This document shows, piece by piece, positions 27,293 through 37,124 of a DNA stretch of 64,000 bases. The DNA lies in the IMG/VR virus record IMGVR_UViG_3300047319_001031, positions 1-64,000 of that record, one strand, 5' to 3'. Origin of the DNA: a virus. The notes under the pieces were generated by a model, which made no database searches, was not told where the DNA came from, and saw only the letters and a program-made list of their open reading frames with translations. The first letter of the stretch is position 1, and the number at the start of each line of letters is the position of its first letter. Made by a program: the position numbers and the translations under genes.

Positions 27293-30247
27293 GTGCTGCA
27301 TCTGCACCGTCGTCTCTCCGACGCCAGCCTAGCGCCTTACTTCGGTCAGTATTTCCAGCGGCTGCGTGCGCTCCATAAGCAGGGCGTGCGCTGGTTCAAT
27401 GAGGTGTTCGTCGGTCGGCACCACACCGCGCACCTTTCCATCAAGCAGGACAATCTGCACGTCGGGCTCGAAGCACGCGACGTAGCAACGTTCGAGTTTT
27501 TCACCACCGGCAATCCGATCGTTGCGAGTAAGAACGCCTGTATTGCTGTCACTGCAACGGTTCAACACAACACCGTTTCGCTTAGTTCCCAGATCCGTAC
27601 CGGCGCTCGCGGTGCGCATGGGCAAGAGATTTCTCTGGTCGAGCGTCCGTTTCAGGTGCAGCTCATTGACGAGCCGGTGCACGAGCTGCCGCCCGTTTCA
27701 TTCATTCTGAATCGACCGAAGTATTTCTACACCATCTACGAAACGTGGGCGCCGATGCACTCGCATACAGGCGTCCATCTGACGAGCTACAACCATGGCA
27801 AGTTCACCACCAGTCTCGTTCGTACGAATCAGAATCCTTCCACCGAGAGCATCGGTGGCACGTTGGCCGGTATCCATGGCGCTTACAGTGCGCACGCAAC
27901 GCGTGATGTTCAAGTCGATCAGTGGTGGCAGGAAGGATTCAAAGGGCGACCCGTCGATGGCGCAGTGCTGACGGATGAGACGGCGGTGCCACCCGCAGAC
28001 TGGCCTCGTGCGAGCGGGCTGCAGGTGGTGAAGGATGACGTCTGGGGTACGCGCGAGTTCGCGATCTACATCGATGCCTATTCGCAGGTGTCGGTGTTCC
28101 CTACATCGCAGATCGTTGGTGTGCCGGATGCTGCACTTGATCAGAACGTCAATCCGTTTTATGTGCGGACGGTGCGCGCTGCGTTACCGAGCTGGGTCTA
28201 CCAGATGAGCCAGCGCTTCAAGGACTGGTACGCGGCGCATGGCACGGCGGGGCTCACCGATTTTCCCGAGAACGATTGGAAGATCCATCCGCTTGGCACT
28301 AAGGCGTGCGCGGTTGTATACAAGCGGCAAGCAGTCGTCTTCGATGCGGCGTTCTGGGACAACGGCACGCCCGGTGGCTCGATGACCGCGGGGGACTTTG
28401 GCGATTATTACCAGAACTACACCGGCTACGGACACCGACACGATTCGAATGTCGTCGGCACAAGCGGGCCGCGTTACATCAGCGCGCCGGGGCTGCTGGA
28501 GATGGGCATTACCATCCAACTTACGGGTCCGGGTGACGAAGACTATTCACTCAGCACCACGATGACTGTTCTTCGTGATCCGGAGCTGACGAATTTCTGC
28601 ACGCTCTTCGCTGGTTACGTGTGGCACGACATGCCGGATGGCAGCGCCAAGGCAGGTGACTTGTGCGTGTGGGACATCGAGCGCTACTACCGCACGCCAA
28701 CGGACGAGCTGCTAGGCGCCGTTGGCAATCCGCAGGTTGTTCTGAATAACTTGCAGGATCACGAGCGGTATTGGGATGCAGGGATTCAGCAGTGGTCTGT
28801 CTTCACTGGGCCACCGCCCTTTTTGCAGCTAAACCAGCGGTGGCAGAACGGCTACAACATTACTACGCAAGGCATTACCTATCTTGATTCGCGCCGTACG
28901 CTGTATTCGCTGAAGAATCTGACACAAGGTACGGAGCTTAAGACTTTTCCCGCACCACCATCTGGAGTGTTCGCTCCTGAAGTGCATCCAGATTTTACCG
29001 TGCATCAAAGAATTTCTGGAGTGGATTACGACTTCGTTGTTAAAAATCTGCTGGTCACACCATGGTCGGCGCGTGCGCAGTTCGTCAAGGTCGACATGGC
29101 CACGCTGTCCTTCGTGCTCAATTTCAAAGTGGGCACAGTGCAGATTCGGGATGTCACCGACACTACTGCAGTGCCGCCGCAAGTTCTCAATTACAACTGG
29201 TTCACTTATCACCCGGGCACCGCGGTGTACACGTTCAACACGTTCCGCGAGGGCTTCTTTCCCAACACGTTGCCGCAGGTGCAACAGGATGATCTGCTGC
29301 ACACCATGCAGAGCGACTTCCGCGCGGTGTACGTTTCCGGTGACTGGACACTGCTGGGCTTAGGTGCGGGGCCACCGGGCAAGTCGAATACGGCCGACTG
29401 GACGGACAACGAGCTGGGCGTGCTGCGCTACTACATTATTTCTCACAGTCTTGGCTCAGGGGAAGGTGCGGCATTTAACGGCATCGATGTGCTGGGCCAA
29501 CGCCCGCCGCTCAACACGATGCCAATTCCTTGGTATCCCGCCGATCTTGCTTATTGGTATGGCGCGATCGAGACCTATAGTAAGGCGATCGGCCTGACGC
29601 TGATCAACAACCCACGCTTTCACTGGTACATGTATTCCGATCTGATTATGAATGCGCTGGCGTGGACGCCATGGTCGACATTCTTCGTGCATCCGAACGG
29701 CACGTGGGCGCTGTTCGATCAGTCGCAGGTGTACAACCCGAACGGTGTGCACATGGTGGGCGATGTTTATTACAACAGCATCTACTACCTTAACCTTGCT
29801 GCAACGTGTGACTACTCGCTGCTGGAGCATTGCATCTACGATCGCGTGCATCTGGAATTCAAGCTGGCCAACAGCAAGTACAGCGCGGACACGACGTTCA
29901 GGGATCTCTACAACGATGCGGTGCGGCGGGCGATTGACGACAACATCATTCCGAAAGACGAGGTGTTCAAGCCGATCGCGCCGGTCGATCTCAAGGCTAC
30001 GTTCAGTAAGCTGCCCGACGCGGCCAATCCGTCCGGGGGGATTTACATACAGGCAGTGTGGGAGGGGCACACCTACGTGTTCCACGAGGACTCGGTGTCC
30101 CGGGGCGGCACCGGTTTCTATGACCATTATGGCGGCAACAGTGGTAGTATCGACCTGTCTTTAGACTACCTCTTTGCGGGTGTATCGCCACAGGCCAACG
30201 CGCAGCACAAAACCTTCTCGTCCTGCCTCTTGGTCGAGACTGATTAG
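27293..30247 (+). CDS. Large tail/virion protein
   Basis: A 984-residue protein that starts with GTG. It is rich in aromatic residues and His (for example FNEVFVGRHHTAHLSI) and is likely globular beta/alpha throughout, with no low-complexity linker. No catalytic motif (lysozyme, pectate lyase, SGNH) was recognised. Its size and position fit a tail hub or baseplate-like protein. Confidence 0.7.
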   Translation: MLHLHRRLSDASLAPYFGQYFQRLRALHKQGVRWFNEVFVGRHHTAHLSIKQDNLHVGLEARDVATFEFFTTGNPIVASKNACIAVTATVQHNTVSLSSQIRTGARGAHGQEISLVERPFQVQLIDEPVHELPPVSFILNRPKYFYTIYETWAPMHSHTGVHLTSYNHGKFTTSLVRTNQNPSTESIGGTLAGIHGAYSAHATRDVQVDQWWQEGFKGRPVDGAVLTDETAVPPADWPRASGLQVVKDDVWGTREFAIYIDAYSQVSVFPTSQIVGVPDAALDQNVNPFYVRTVRAALPSWVYQMSQRFKDWYAAHGTAGLTDFPENDWKIHPLGTKACAVVYKRQAVVFDAAFWDNGTPGGSMTAGDFGDYYQNYTGYGHRHDSNVVGTSGPRYISAPGLLEMGITIQLTGPGDEDYSLSTTMTVLRDPELTNFCTLFAGYVWHDMPDGSAKAGDLCVWDIERYYRTPTDELLGAVGNPQVVLNNLQDHERYWDAGIQQWSVFTGPPPFLQLNQRWQNGYNITTQGITYLDSRRTLYSLKNLTQGTELKTFPAPPSGVFAPEVHPDFTVHQRISGVDYDFVVKNLLVTPWSARAQFVKVDMATLSFVLNFKVGTVQIRDVTDTTAVPPQVLNYNWFTYHPGTAVYTFNTFREGFFPNTLPQVQQDDLLHTMQSDFRAVYVSGDWTLLGLGAGPPGKSNTADWTDNELGVLRYYIISHSLGSGEGAAFNGIDVLGQRPPLNTMPIPWYPADLAYWYGAIETYSKAIGLTLINNPRFHWYMYSDLIMNALAWTPWSTFFVHPNGTWALFDQSQVYNPNGVHMVGDVYYNSIYYLNLAATCDYSLLEHCIYDRVHLEFKLANSKYSADTTFRDLYNDAVRRAIDDNIIPKDEVFKPIAPVDLKATFSKLPDAANPSGGIYIQAVWEGHTYVFHEDSVSRGGTGFYDHYGGNSGSIDLSLDYLFAGVSPQANAQHKTFSSCLLVETD

Positions 30248-30255
30248 GACTGACG

Positions 30256-31410
30256 ATGGATAGCACACTCGTCGCACTTTACCCCGTGGTCACCGGCACC
30301 ATCGGGGCAGCTATCCCGGCTTTCCGCAGTGGTCAGACGCTGGCCATGCAGTACCCGGTGGTGCAGTCGGAGGTGTACAACCGGCTGACCGGGGATGTGA
30401 CCCTGCCGCCGCTGGTCTGCGACGACACCAACCGGATCACCCAGAACGCGGTCATGGAAGGCACGATGAGCCTTCCGATCGAGCTTCTGGTCACCATGGC
30501 GCTGGGCTCCCGGGTCTCGATCGATTTGCCGCCCATTGGGCTCTCCGGGCAGATCACCAACCCGATCGTCCTGCGGGGCCATATCGGGCTCCCAGCGCTC
30601 GCCAGTGGCGGGCAGATCACCACGACAGGGCTGATGGAGGGCGCGGTCACCTTGCCCGTTCTGACGGTCTCCATGGCGGTCGGCTGGCGGTTCTCGCCCA
30701 AGGTCCTGCCCGCGCTGAGCAGCACCGGCCACTTCTATCAGGCGCTGGCCTTCGGCAGCGGGGCTGAAGCCGGGGGTGCGATCGTCCTTCCGGCGCTCCG
30801 GGCGTCCGGGTCATGGCACCAGACGCAGGGGGTCCTCACTGGCCACATCATGTTGCCAGCACTGGCCGGCGCCGGGACGTCGATCTACGACGCCGATGTC
30901 GTCCTGCCGCCGCTGCGCGCTTCGGCCCAGATCCTGAACGGGACGGTCGCCACCTCGCGGGCATGGGCGATGAACCTGTCGAATAAGGCGGTCACCCAGT
31001 TTCTCAATTACCCTTTCCGGCAGATGGCCTACGCCTTTAACGAATACTCGGCGGTGGGCTTCGACGGCAATCTGTACGACTTCGGTGGTGACGAGGATGC
31101 AGGAGTCAAGATTAATTGGCAGTGGCGTACCGGCATTAGCGATCTCAATACGCGTGGGTTGAAGGGTGTGCTCGGTTACTACATCGACGGCATCATCGAA
31201 TCGAAGATCACCGTTGATCTTGTGCTCGACACCGGAGTGTTCGTCTATCGGCACGATCCGCGTGGCGTGCCGAACGATTACAAGACGCACCGTATTCCCA
31301 CCGGTCGCGGCTTGCGCAGCTCGAATGTCGGCATCGGCGCGGCCGGCACCTGTTACATCGCGATCGACTCGGTCACACCTGACTACGTCGTATCCAACCG
31401 GAACCTCTGA
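30256..31410 (+). CDS. Repeat-containing tail protein (LPxL repeats)
   Basis: A 384-residue protein. The N-terminal 235 residues contain repeated units ending in LPPL, LPAL or LPVL, each preceded by a G-x-[IV]-x element and spaced by about 20-35 residues. The C-terminal 140 residues form a distinct domain (VTQFLNYPFRQMAYAFNE onward). Repeat-plus-globular organisation suggests a fibre shaft with a terminal domain. Confidence 0.65.
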   Translation: MDSTLVALYPVVTGTIGAAIPAFRSGQTLAMQYPVVQSEVYNRLTGDVTLPPLVCDDTNRITQNAVMEGTMSLPIELLVTMALGSRVSIDLPPIGLSGQITNPIVLRGHIGLPALASGGQITTTGLMEGAVTLPVLTVSMAVGWRFSPKVLPALSSTGHFYQALAFGSGAEAGGAIVLPALRASGSWHQTQGVLTGHIMLPALAGAGTSIYDADVVLPPLRASAQILNGTVATSRAWAMNLSNKAVTQFLNYPFRQMAYAFNEYSAVGFDGNLYDFGGDEDAGVKINWQWRTGISDLNTRGLKGVLGYYIDGIIESKITVDLVLDTGVFVYRHDPRGVPNDYKTHRIPTGRGLRSSNVGIGAAGTCYIAIDSVTPDYVVSNRNL

Positions 31411-31412
31411 CC

Positions 31413-33347
31413 ATGGCCGACGACATCGCAGCAATCGAACGTATCTTCGCTACCCAGACGCAGCTCGCGCAGGATCTGGTGAAGAGCGCGCAGAGCGACA
31501 TCAACGCCACGTTCAAGGCATTGGCCAACTCGTCGATCTGGAACTACGCGCCGTATAAGTGGGAGTTGCCGAGCCAGCCTACCATTGGAACGTTTCCTGA
31601 ACATGGGGGTCCGCAGCATCCGGCATCAGGTCAGCGCCCGGATAAGCCGACACTGGTGGCGCTTGGTGTGAACGTGCCGAATCCGGAATTTGGTGAGGTA
31701 CCGCAGGACTCGGCTGTTGCTCCGCAATTTCAACCAATCCCCCTGCCCGGTAATCAACCATCGAACACAACAGGCAACCCGCCCACGGTGCACACGCCGA
31801 CGTTTCCTAATCCGCCCACGCTGCTGCCGCTGCCACCGTACGCGCTGCCCTATCCGTATCTCACCATTCCCCCGGCGCCGGTCTACGTGCCGCCTGTGTT
31901 CAATGGTGTTGCACCGGACGACATTCACACCATGACGGTGGAGGAATATCTGGCTCAGCTTACCAACAGCTACGACAAGTATTCGCAGCTGGTGCCGGGG
32001 CTGGTGCAGAACAATACCTTCGTCTGGTTTCGCGCGATGCTCCACGAGAATCCGAACATCCGCCTGCTCGACAATATGATCACCGCGTACACCACCAATG
32101 GTGGTGCTGGCATTCCGGTGCCGATCGAGGAGGGCATCATCACGCGCGCCGTCGATCGCGTGACAGCTGAGAATCGTCGGGCCAACGAGGAAGTGTGGGA
32201 GGGCGTCGCGCGCCGGGGTTTAACCCTTCCCAGTGGCGCGCTGATGTCCGGCTTGAAGGAAGCCCGACAGACCGCTGCGGAAGCCACGAGCAAAGTGATC
32301 GTCGATGTGTCGATCGAGAACCTTAAGCTCGAACACGATCACATGAAGTTCATGCTGAATCTGGGCATGGAGCTGCAGAAGCTGTTGACTGGCTTCGCTA
32401 CCGATACCGCGAAGATCGTGCTCGAATGCAATGCGCAGGCGATTGAGCTGACGAAGCTCGTGCTGACCGGCATGATCGAAGCGAACAACATGATGGTCCG
32501 CGTCTACCTTGCCAAGTGGGAGGGCTACAAGGCGGCGGTCGAAGTGTTCAAGGCGCAGTGGCAGGCGATCGAAGTTCAGACTCGCGTGTTCGAAGCGCAG
32601 ATCCGGGCCGAGCTGGCCAAGACCGAAATCAACAAGGCAGTGGTCGCCGTGTTCGAGGCGGTCGTGCATGCCAATACGTCGGTGGTCATGCTGTACAAGG
32701 CCCAGATTGATGCGGAGACGGCGAAGCTCGAAGCCGATCGCGTCGCGATCCTTGGCTACGAAGCGTCGGTGCGAGCTTACATTGCGACGCTGGAAGGATG
32801 GAAGACGCAGTGGGATGGTTATCGGTCGCAGATCGAGGGCCAGCTCGCGCAAGCCAAGGTGTACGAATCGCAGGAGATGGGCTACCGGGCCAAGGTTGAA
32901 GGCTTTGCTGCGGGGGTGAATGCATACAAGGCGCAGGTGGAGGGTTACACCGCGCAGATCGAGGCGATCGCCAAGCAGAACGAAGAGAATCTGAAGGCGT
33001 ACTCCATCGAGCTGGATGGGGTGTTGAAGGCGTACGCGGAGGACATTGCGGCCTACACTGCGGAGTGGGGTGCGATCGAGCAGCAAGCGAAAATTGGTGC
33101 CACGATCACCGGCATCCAGTCCGAATTCCTGACCCGCATGTACACACAGCAGATGCAGATCGAGATCGAGCGCTCACGCGAGCACCTGTCGCAGTGGGAA
33201 GCGCAGCTGCATGCCGCCATACAGGTAGCGGCGGGGATGAACGGTGCGGCAAAGACATCGACGGATCTGGCAGGGAGCATCCTGAACAGCCTGACCACCT
33301 TCTCCGGGCAGCTTTCCACGGCGCAGACAGCGACCCAAGCAAGCTGA
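31413..33347 (+). CDS. Coiled-coil tail protein
   Basis: A 644-residue protein. Residues 55-165 are very Pro-rich. From about 235 to 580 the protein is a long helix-rich region with a recurring pattern Y-x-A-x-[VI]-E-[GA] (for example KVEGFAAGVNAYKAQVEGYTAQI split over two repeats). It is the last gene of the + strand run. A needle-like or stopper role in the tail is possible, based on shape only. Confidence 0.7.
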   Translation: MADDIAAIERIFATQTQLAQDLVKSAQSDINATFKALANSSIWNYAPYKWELPSQPTIGTFPEHGGPQHPASGQRPDKPTLVALGVNVPNPEFGEVPQDSAVAPQFQPIPLPGNQPSNTTGNPPTVHTPTFPNPPTLLPLPPYALPYPYLTIPPAPVYVPPVFNGVAPDDIHTMTVEEYLAQLTNSYDKYSQLVPGLVQNNTFVWFRAMLHENPNIRLLDNMITAYTTNGGAGIPVPIEEGIITRAVDRVTAENRRANEEVWEGVARRGLTLPSGALMSGLKEARQTAAEATSKVIVDVSIENLKLEHDHMKFMLNLGMELQKLLTGFATDTAKIVLECNAQAIELTKLVLTGMIEANNMMVRVYLAKWEGYKAAVEVFKAQWQAIEVQTRVFEAQIRAELAKTEINKAVVAVFEAVVHANTSVVMLYKAQIDAETAKLEADRVAILGYEASVRAYIATLEGWKTQWDGYRSQIEGQLAQAKVYESQEMGYRAKVEGFAAGVNAYKAQVEGYTAQIEAIAKQNEENLKAYSIELDGVLKAYAEDIAAYTAEWGAIEQQAKIGATITGIQSEFLTRMYTQQMQIEIERSREHLSQWEAQLHAAIQVAAGMNGAAKTSTDLAGSILNSLTTFSGQLSTAQTATQAS

Positions 33348-33359
33348 TATAATAGCCAC

Positions 33360-33442
33360 TCCTCGGCTGCGAAGTTTCTCTCCTTTCTATCTTCGCAGCT
33401 TCTTCCAGCCCCCGCAGTCCATGTCTGTCGGGGGCTTTTTTT
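33360..33442 (+). ncRNA. Candidate small RNA with anti-SD loop
   Basis: An extended -10 box TGATATAAT (33345-33353) overlaps the stop codon of the last tail gene. About 7 nt downstream begins a region with two hairpins. The first has a 9-bp stem (GCTGCGAAG with CTTCGCAGC) and a 16-nt loop containing CTCTCCTTTCT. The second is the terminator at 33407-33442. The loop is complementary to AGAAAGGAGAG, the Shine-Dalgarno type used by many - strand genes. No -35 is visible, so the transcript is inferred. It may equally be the plain 3' end of the late mRNA. Confidence 0.4.
33407..33442 (+). terminator. Rho-independent terminator of the + strand run
   Basis: An AGCCCCCG stem (33407-33414) pairs with CGGGGGCT (33429-33436) and runs into a tract of T. 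It ends the rightward transcripts at the point of convergence with the leftward primase gene, whose last base is in the T tract. Confidence 0.9.
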
Positions 33443-36276
33443 CAGGGTGCGTCGAGCTTGCTCAGATCGATCTCCACGCATCGTACCTGTCCTGCTGCCC
33501 ACTTGGTACCCATGCCTAGCACCTTGCGGGTGTTGTCCTGCAAGACGATGCGCAGATCGTACAGGTCGCGCAGCATGCGGGTCAGGTTGATGCTGTGCTC
33601 AGCGCAGTAATCCTGCAGCGCGTTGCGGCTGATGAAGGCAATGCCGGTGTCGAGTTCCTTGCGGATCAGCAGCTCGATGCGGGGCTCGCTCGCCACGTTG
33701 TCGATGTTGCCTGCGTTCTTCGCTGACAGCACTAGCGTATTCGATTGGTGCTCGTCGAGGAAGGAAGCGATCGTCTCGGCCGGTATGGCGTTGTGTTCCC
33801 GGATGCGGTACCGGATCACGTTGATTTGTTCGTACAACCAGTTGATGTCGTCGGTGATCGGGAAGCCGGCGAACAGTCCCAAGTCGTAGCCGATCTCCGC
33901 GGCGCAGCGGCACACGGCGACCCATGCGGTCCAGAATCGTTCCTCACTCTTCGCGTCGACGGCGCGATCAGCTTCGGCGTTGTACTTGAGCACGCGACGG
34001 CGGATCTCGCTCTCGTGCTGCGCGATGTAGGCGGCGAAGTCACGACCGGCGTGTCCGTAATTGGCGTTCACCAGCTGGCGCACCATGTCGCCTTCGGCTT
34101 TCGTCACCGTAGTGATGTCGGGGAATTCGAGCTGCACCAGACGCGCGGCTTGTGGATCGCTCTCGCGGCTGACACTCGCCATGGTGGCGTACACATCGGT
34201 GTTGCTGTTGGTGAGCCCGAGATTGCTCCACGTGGCCAAGTCGGCGCGGATGCCACCCCCGGACTGGCTGCGCAGTCGCCCCTTGCCGCCGCCGTAGCCG
34301 AAGATGAATGCGGAAATGTCCTTGGCGGTACGGTTGGTAATTTCGTCGAGCATGCAGGGTAAGTTGTGCATGGCATTGCAATTGATTTCTGCTGCTGCGC
34401 GAGTAGTGTCGCGCATGACGATGGCGCGAGGGTTGCCCCAGATCGCCGCCACGACGTCGAGCACCGTGGACTTGCCAATGCCGCCGCGGCCGCTGGCGTT
34501 GACGCAGGCGGCTACCTGCCCGGTCATGCAGTACAGCGGACTGCCGAGCCCCGAGTAGAGGAAGGCGCGATAGGCTTGCAGCCCGTCGCGGTTGTACAGC
34601 TGCGCGGCGCGCTGCCACAGCGCTGGATCACCCTCGGTCACCATGCCGTTCTGTGTGGCCTCTTCCAGCGTGTGGCTCATGCGGTGGTTCTCGGTCAGCC
34701 CGTCCTTGGTGTAGAGCGTGTCGCCGACGATGAAGCCGTTCTTGCGCCAGCCCATTTTGACGTAGGCCATTTCACGCGGGACCTCGTTCTGCAGCTTGCG
34801 TACGTAGTTAGTCATGAACGATGCCATCATGTGGGTGCGGTGCTCGTCGACATAAATGCCGCGCTTCTGCAGCATGAGGGATAGCTGTATCTTGCCAGTG
34901 TGAGGGATGTCGAGATTGGTCCAGCCGACGTGGGGCAGGTTCACTTTCCAGCCCACGCTGTCCTCGATCATGGTGCGCTCGTCGTACTGCATGCGCACCG
35001 GGTACATGTCGTAGGGACAGAAGATCTCGGTGATGTTGGCGCCGGTTCGATTGTCGGCGGTGCGGATGCCGATGCCCCTGTCGGTGCGGATGTAGGGGTC
35101 GGGTGGTGGCACGATCTTGCGCTCGATCACGACGCCTTCATCGTTGACGTCCTGTATCACCAGTGGTGGGATCAGCTTGAAGTAGCGCGCGACGACCGCG
35201 GGTGAAGTGATCTTGCCTTCGCTCGGGCAGCCGTCACACACGTTGCTGCCGTCGTGATCTTCCCACGCTGCCTTGTATTTGGCGCACGTGGTCGGACCCA
35301 TGCCTTGCTTTTCCCAGCGATCGTATTGCGCGTCGACGTAGGCCGCTGAATAACGTGGGTCCTTGTCCGAGATCGAGTGTGCCACCTTGCGCCCGCTCTT
35401 GCAGTGCACCGCGAGCATCATGGCGCACATCCATGCAGGCTCGGGGATCGCGTCGCGCCCGAGCTTCTGGTTGTCGGGGTCGACCGTGCGGCGAAACGCG
35501 GCGCAGTTCTGCACCAGCAGTCGCGGGTCAAGACATTCAGGTTCGAAGCGGTTGGTATTGTTGCCGAAGAAAACCGGAGGACCGGCGTGGCCGTTGAGAT
35601 GGGGTGCGGGGGCAGCGTTGTTGTTCAGATCGAGCGTTGCGTGGAAGCTCGTGGTGGGTGTATCGACGCCGAGATTAAGCACGATGACTTCAGGCTTCTC
35701 GGGATACTTGTAGTTGTGCGTACCGACCACGCGCAAGATGGATGCTGCATCGACCGAGCGCGCCGAGTCATGCTTGACGTCGAGCGCTTTGGCCATCGCG
35801 GACAGTTGGCGTCCGCGTTCTCTCCACTCCGCTTTCGGAACTTCGTCGGTCAATGTCCAGTAGATGTGGAGTCCGAATCCACTCTGAACGACCGTGGGTT
35901 TTGGAAGCCGATAGTGCCGGCAGAACCGAACCAAATCACGGATCGCATCGTCGGTCGTGTTATAGGCACGACCATTGCCTGCGTCCATATCCATTGTGTA
36001 AGACCGTAGGGCGCGAATATTTTCTGCCTTGCGGACGACACGCCAGTATCCATGGTCCTCACCCTTGCTCGTGTCCCAGTGCTTAGCTTGTAGCAGTGCG
36101 CCTACGGCGAAGAAAACATTTTCATTCTCGCGATCCTGCTCAGCAGCGATCGCTGATGCTTCGTCAATATCTTCTGCTGCGAAGTGCCAGTGCGCACCAT
36201 CAGGTTTTTTTACGACAATGCAGTACGGACCGGATAAAGGAAGGACGTGCTGCAGAAATTCCGCTGTCGCGCTCAA
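33442..36276 (-). CDS. Primase-helicase (AEP + SF3/DUF927-like)
   Basis: A 944-residue protein. The N-terminal third has archaeo-eukaryotic primase motifs: DMD in TMDMDAGN (about residue 95), SGFGLHIYW (about 131-139), and RSVDAASILRVVGTHNYK (about 171-188). A cysteine motif (C-x17-C-x2-C, about 330-350) may bind zinc. A Walker A loop GRGGIGKST lies near residue 600, followed by helicase-type motifs. It would prime and unwind DNA for the family A polymerase. The start is a TTG with GGGGGG about 6 nt upstream. No ATG is available until the primase core, so a non-standard start is likely. Confidence 0.85.
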   Translation of the reverse strand: MSATAEFLQHVLPLSGPYCIVVKKPDGAHWHFAAEDIDEASAIAAEQDRENENVFFAVGALLQAKHWDTSKGEDHGYWRVVRKAENIRALRSYTMDMDAGNGRAYNTTDDAIRDLVRFCRHYRLPKPTVVQSGFGLHIYWTLTDEVPKAEWRERGRQLSAMAKALDVKHDSARSVDAASILRVVGTHNYKYPEKPEVIVLNLGVDTPTTSFHATLDLNNNAAPAPHLNGHAGPPVFFGNNTNRFEPECLDPRLLVQNCAAFRRTVDPDNQKLGRDAIPEPAWMCAMMLAVHCKSGRKVAHSISDKDPRYSAAYVDAQYDRWEKQGMGPTTCAKYKAAWEDHDGSNVCDGCPSEGKITSPAVVARYFKLIPPLVIQDVNDEGVVIERKIVPPPDPYIRTDRGIGIRTADNRTGANITEIFCPYDMYPVRMQYDERTMIEDSVGWKVNLPHVGWTNLDIPHTGKIQLSLMLQKRGIYVDEHRTHMMASFMTNYVRKLQNEVPREMAYVKMGWRKNGFIVGDTLYTKDGLTENHRMSHTLEEATQNGMVTEGDPALWQRAAQLYNRDGLQAYRAFLYSGLGSPLYCMTGQVAACVNASGRGGIGKSTVLDVVAAIWGNPRAIVMRDTTRAAAEINCNAMHNLPCMLDEITNRTAKDISAFIFGYGGGKGRLRSQSGGGIRADLATWSNLGLTNSNTDVYATMASVSRESDPQAARLVQLEFPDITTVTKAEGDMVRQLVNANYGHAGRDFAAYIAQHESEIRRRVLKYNAEADRAVDAKSEERFWTAWVAVCRCAAEIGYDLGLFAGFPITDDINWLYEQINVIRYRIREHNAIPAETIASFLDEHQSNTLVLSAKNAGNIDNVASEPRIELLIRKELDTGIAFISRNALQDYCAEHSINLTRMLRDLYDLRIVLQDNTRKVLGMGTKWAAGQVRCVEIDLSKLDAP

Positions 36277-36303
36277 ACTAAGCCCCCCGGCTATGAGGGA
36301 CGA

Positions 36304-36669
36304 TTATGCTCTGACAGTGGTCTTTTGCAACCCCCTAGCATTAGCTAAAAAGGTGGTCATTGCCCCTGCCAGTTGTTGTTCTTTTTGTCTGGTGTTGCCA
36401 ACAAGTGGGGGAAGTTTCTCATCGTACATCCAGCACAGGAATGAAATGAGCTTCACCACCCTTGAAAGCAACGGTGGTGGGACCAGTGCGCGTCCGGTCA
36501 TCCAACGCAGCACGGTTTGTTCATGCACGTCAAGGGACTCGGCGATCAGTGCTATTGGGATTTCCAACCTGAGTGCGTGATGGCCGAGGAAAGGACCGAG
36601 GGCCAGTGGATCGACGTTGCGTGCTGTGTTAATCCACTTCTTGGTCTCGTCGCGTGGTCCGGGATTCAT
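36304..36669 (-). CDS. Putative helix-turn-helix protein
   Basis: A 121-residue protein. Residues about 35-60 (IPIALIAESLDVHEQTVLRWMTG) match a helix-turn-helix pattern. The rest is helical with a hydrophobic stretch near VVKLISFLCW. It starts inside the end of the next upstream gene (41-nt overlap). It may regulate the primase operon or act at the replication origin. Confidence 0.65.
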   Translation of the reverse strand: MNPGPRDETKKWINTARNVDPLALGPFLGHHALRLEIPIALIAESLDVHEQTVLRWMTGRALVPPPLLSRVVKLISFLCWMYDEKLPPLVGNTRQKEQQLAGAMTTFLANARGLQKTTVRA

Positions 36670-36970
36670 GCGTGGTCTCCCGCACCATGTTCACAGCGCG
36701 AGCATGCCCGGCCAGTGCTTCGGCTTTGGTGGCGTAGCGATCCATGTACTGATCGTGCTGACCACCGAAGATCATGGTCTCGAACAGGATCGGTGGTCCA
36801 TGGGGATTGAAGTTGTGATCGATTCCGAGGAAGACCGTGGAGATCCGCACAGGTCCGACGACGTCCTGTGCCATGTGTCGATTGGCGACTTCGAACCAGC
36901 GCGCCCATGTCATCAGGCTCTCGCATCGGACGACCCGATCGCCGATCATGATGTATTTGCCGAGGCCCAC
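36629..36970 (-). CDS. Conserved phage protein of unknown function
   Basis: A 113-residue protein of a type seen in many tailed phages, recognised by the core TVFLGIDHNFNPHGPPILFETMIFGG followed by DxYMDRYATKAEALAGH (read in parts, residues 45-90). The start is a GTG. A later ATG (codon 8) is possible. Its biochemical function is not known to me. Confidence 0.75.
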   Translation of the reverse strand: MGLGKYIMIGDRVVRCESLMTWARWFEVANRHMAQDVVGPVRISTVFLGIDHNFNPHGPPILFETMIFGGQHDQYMDRYATKAEALAGHARAVNMVRETTHESRTTRRDQEVD

Positions 36971-36980
36971 AGCGCATAGT

Positions 36981-37124
36981 TTACTCGTCGGGATGCATAA
37001 ACTGCATCACCAGCTTCTCAACGTACGAACAAAGTGCCAGCAGCGCGGCCTCGGATTCGCGGCCGAACGGGGCCACCTTGTAGGCTTGCGCCAGCCGGAC
37101 GAATTCGTCCATGGGTGCTTCCAT
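36981..37124 (-). CDS. Small helical protein, 47 residues
   Basis: A short gene whose ATG overlaps the stop of the gene upstream (TGATG). The product (MEAPMDEFVRLAQAYKVAPF and onward) predicts two helices. No motif. The overlap and codon use support it as real. Confidence 0.65.
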   Translation of the reverse strand: MEAPMDEFVRLAQAYKVAPFGRESEAALLALCSYVEKLVMQFMHPDE

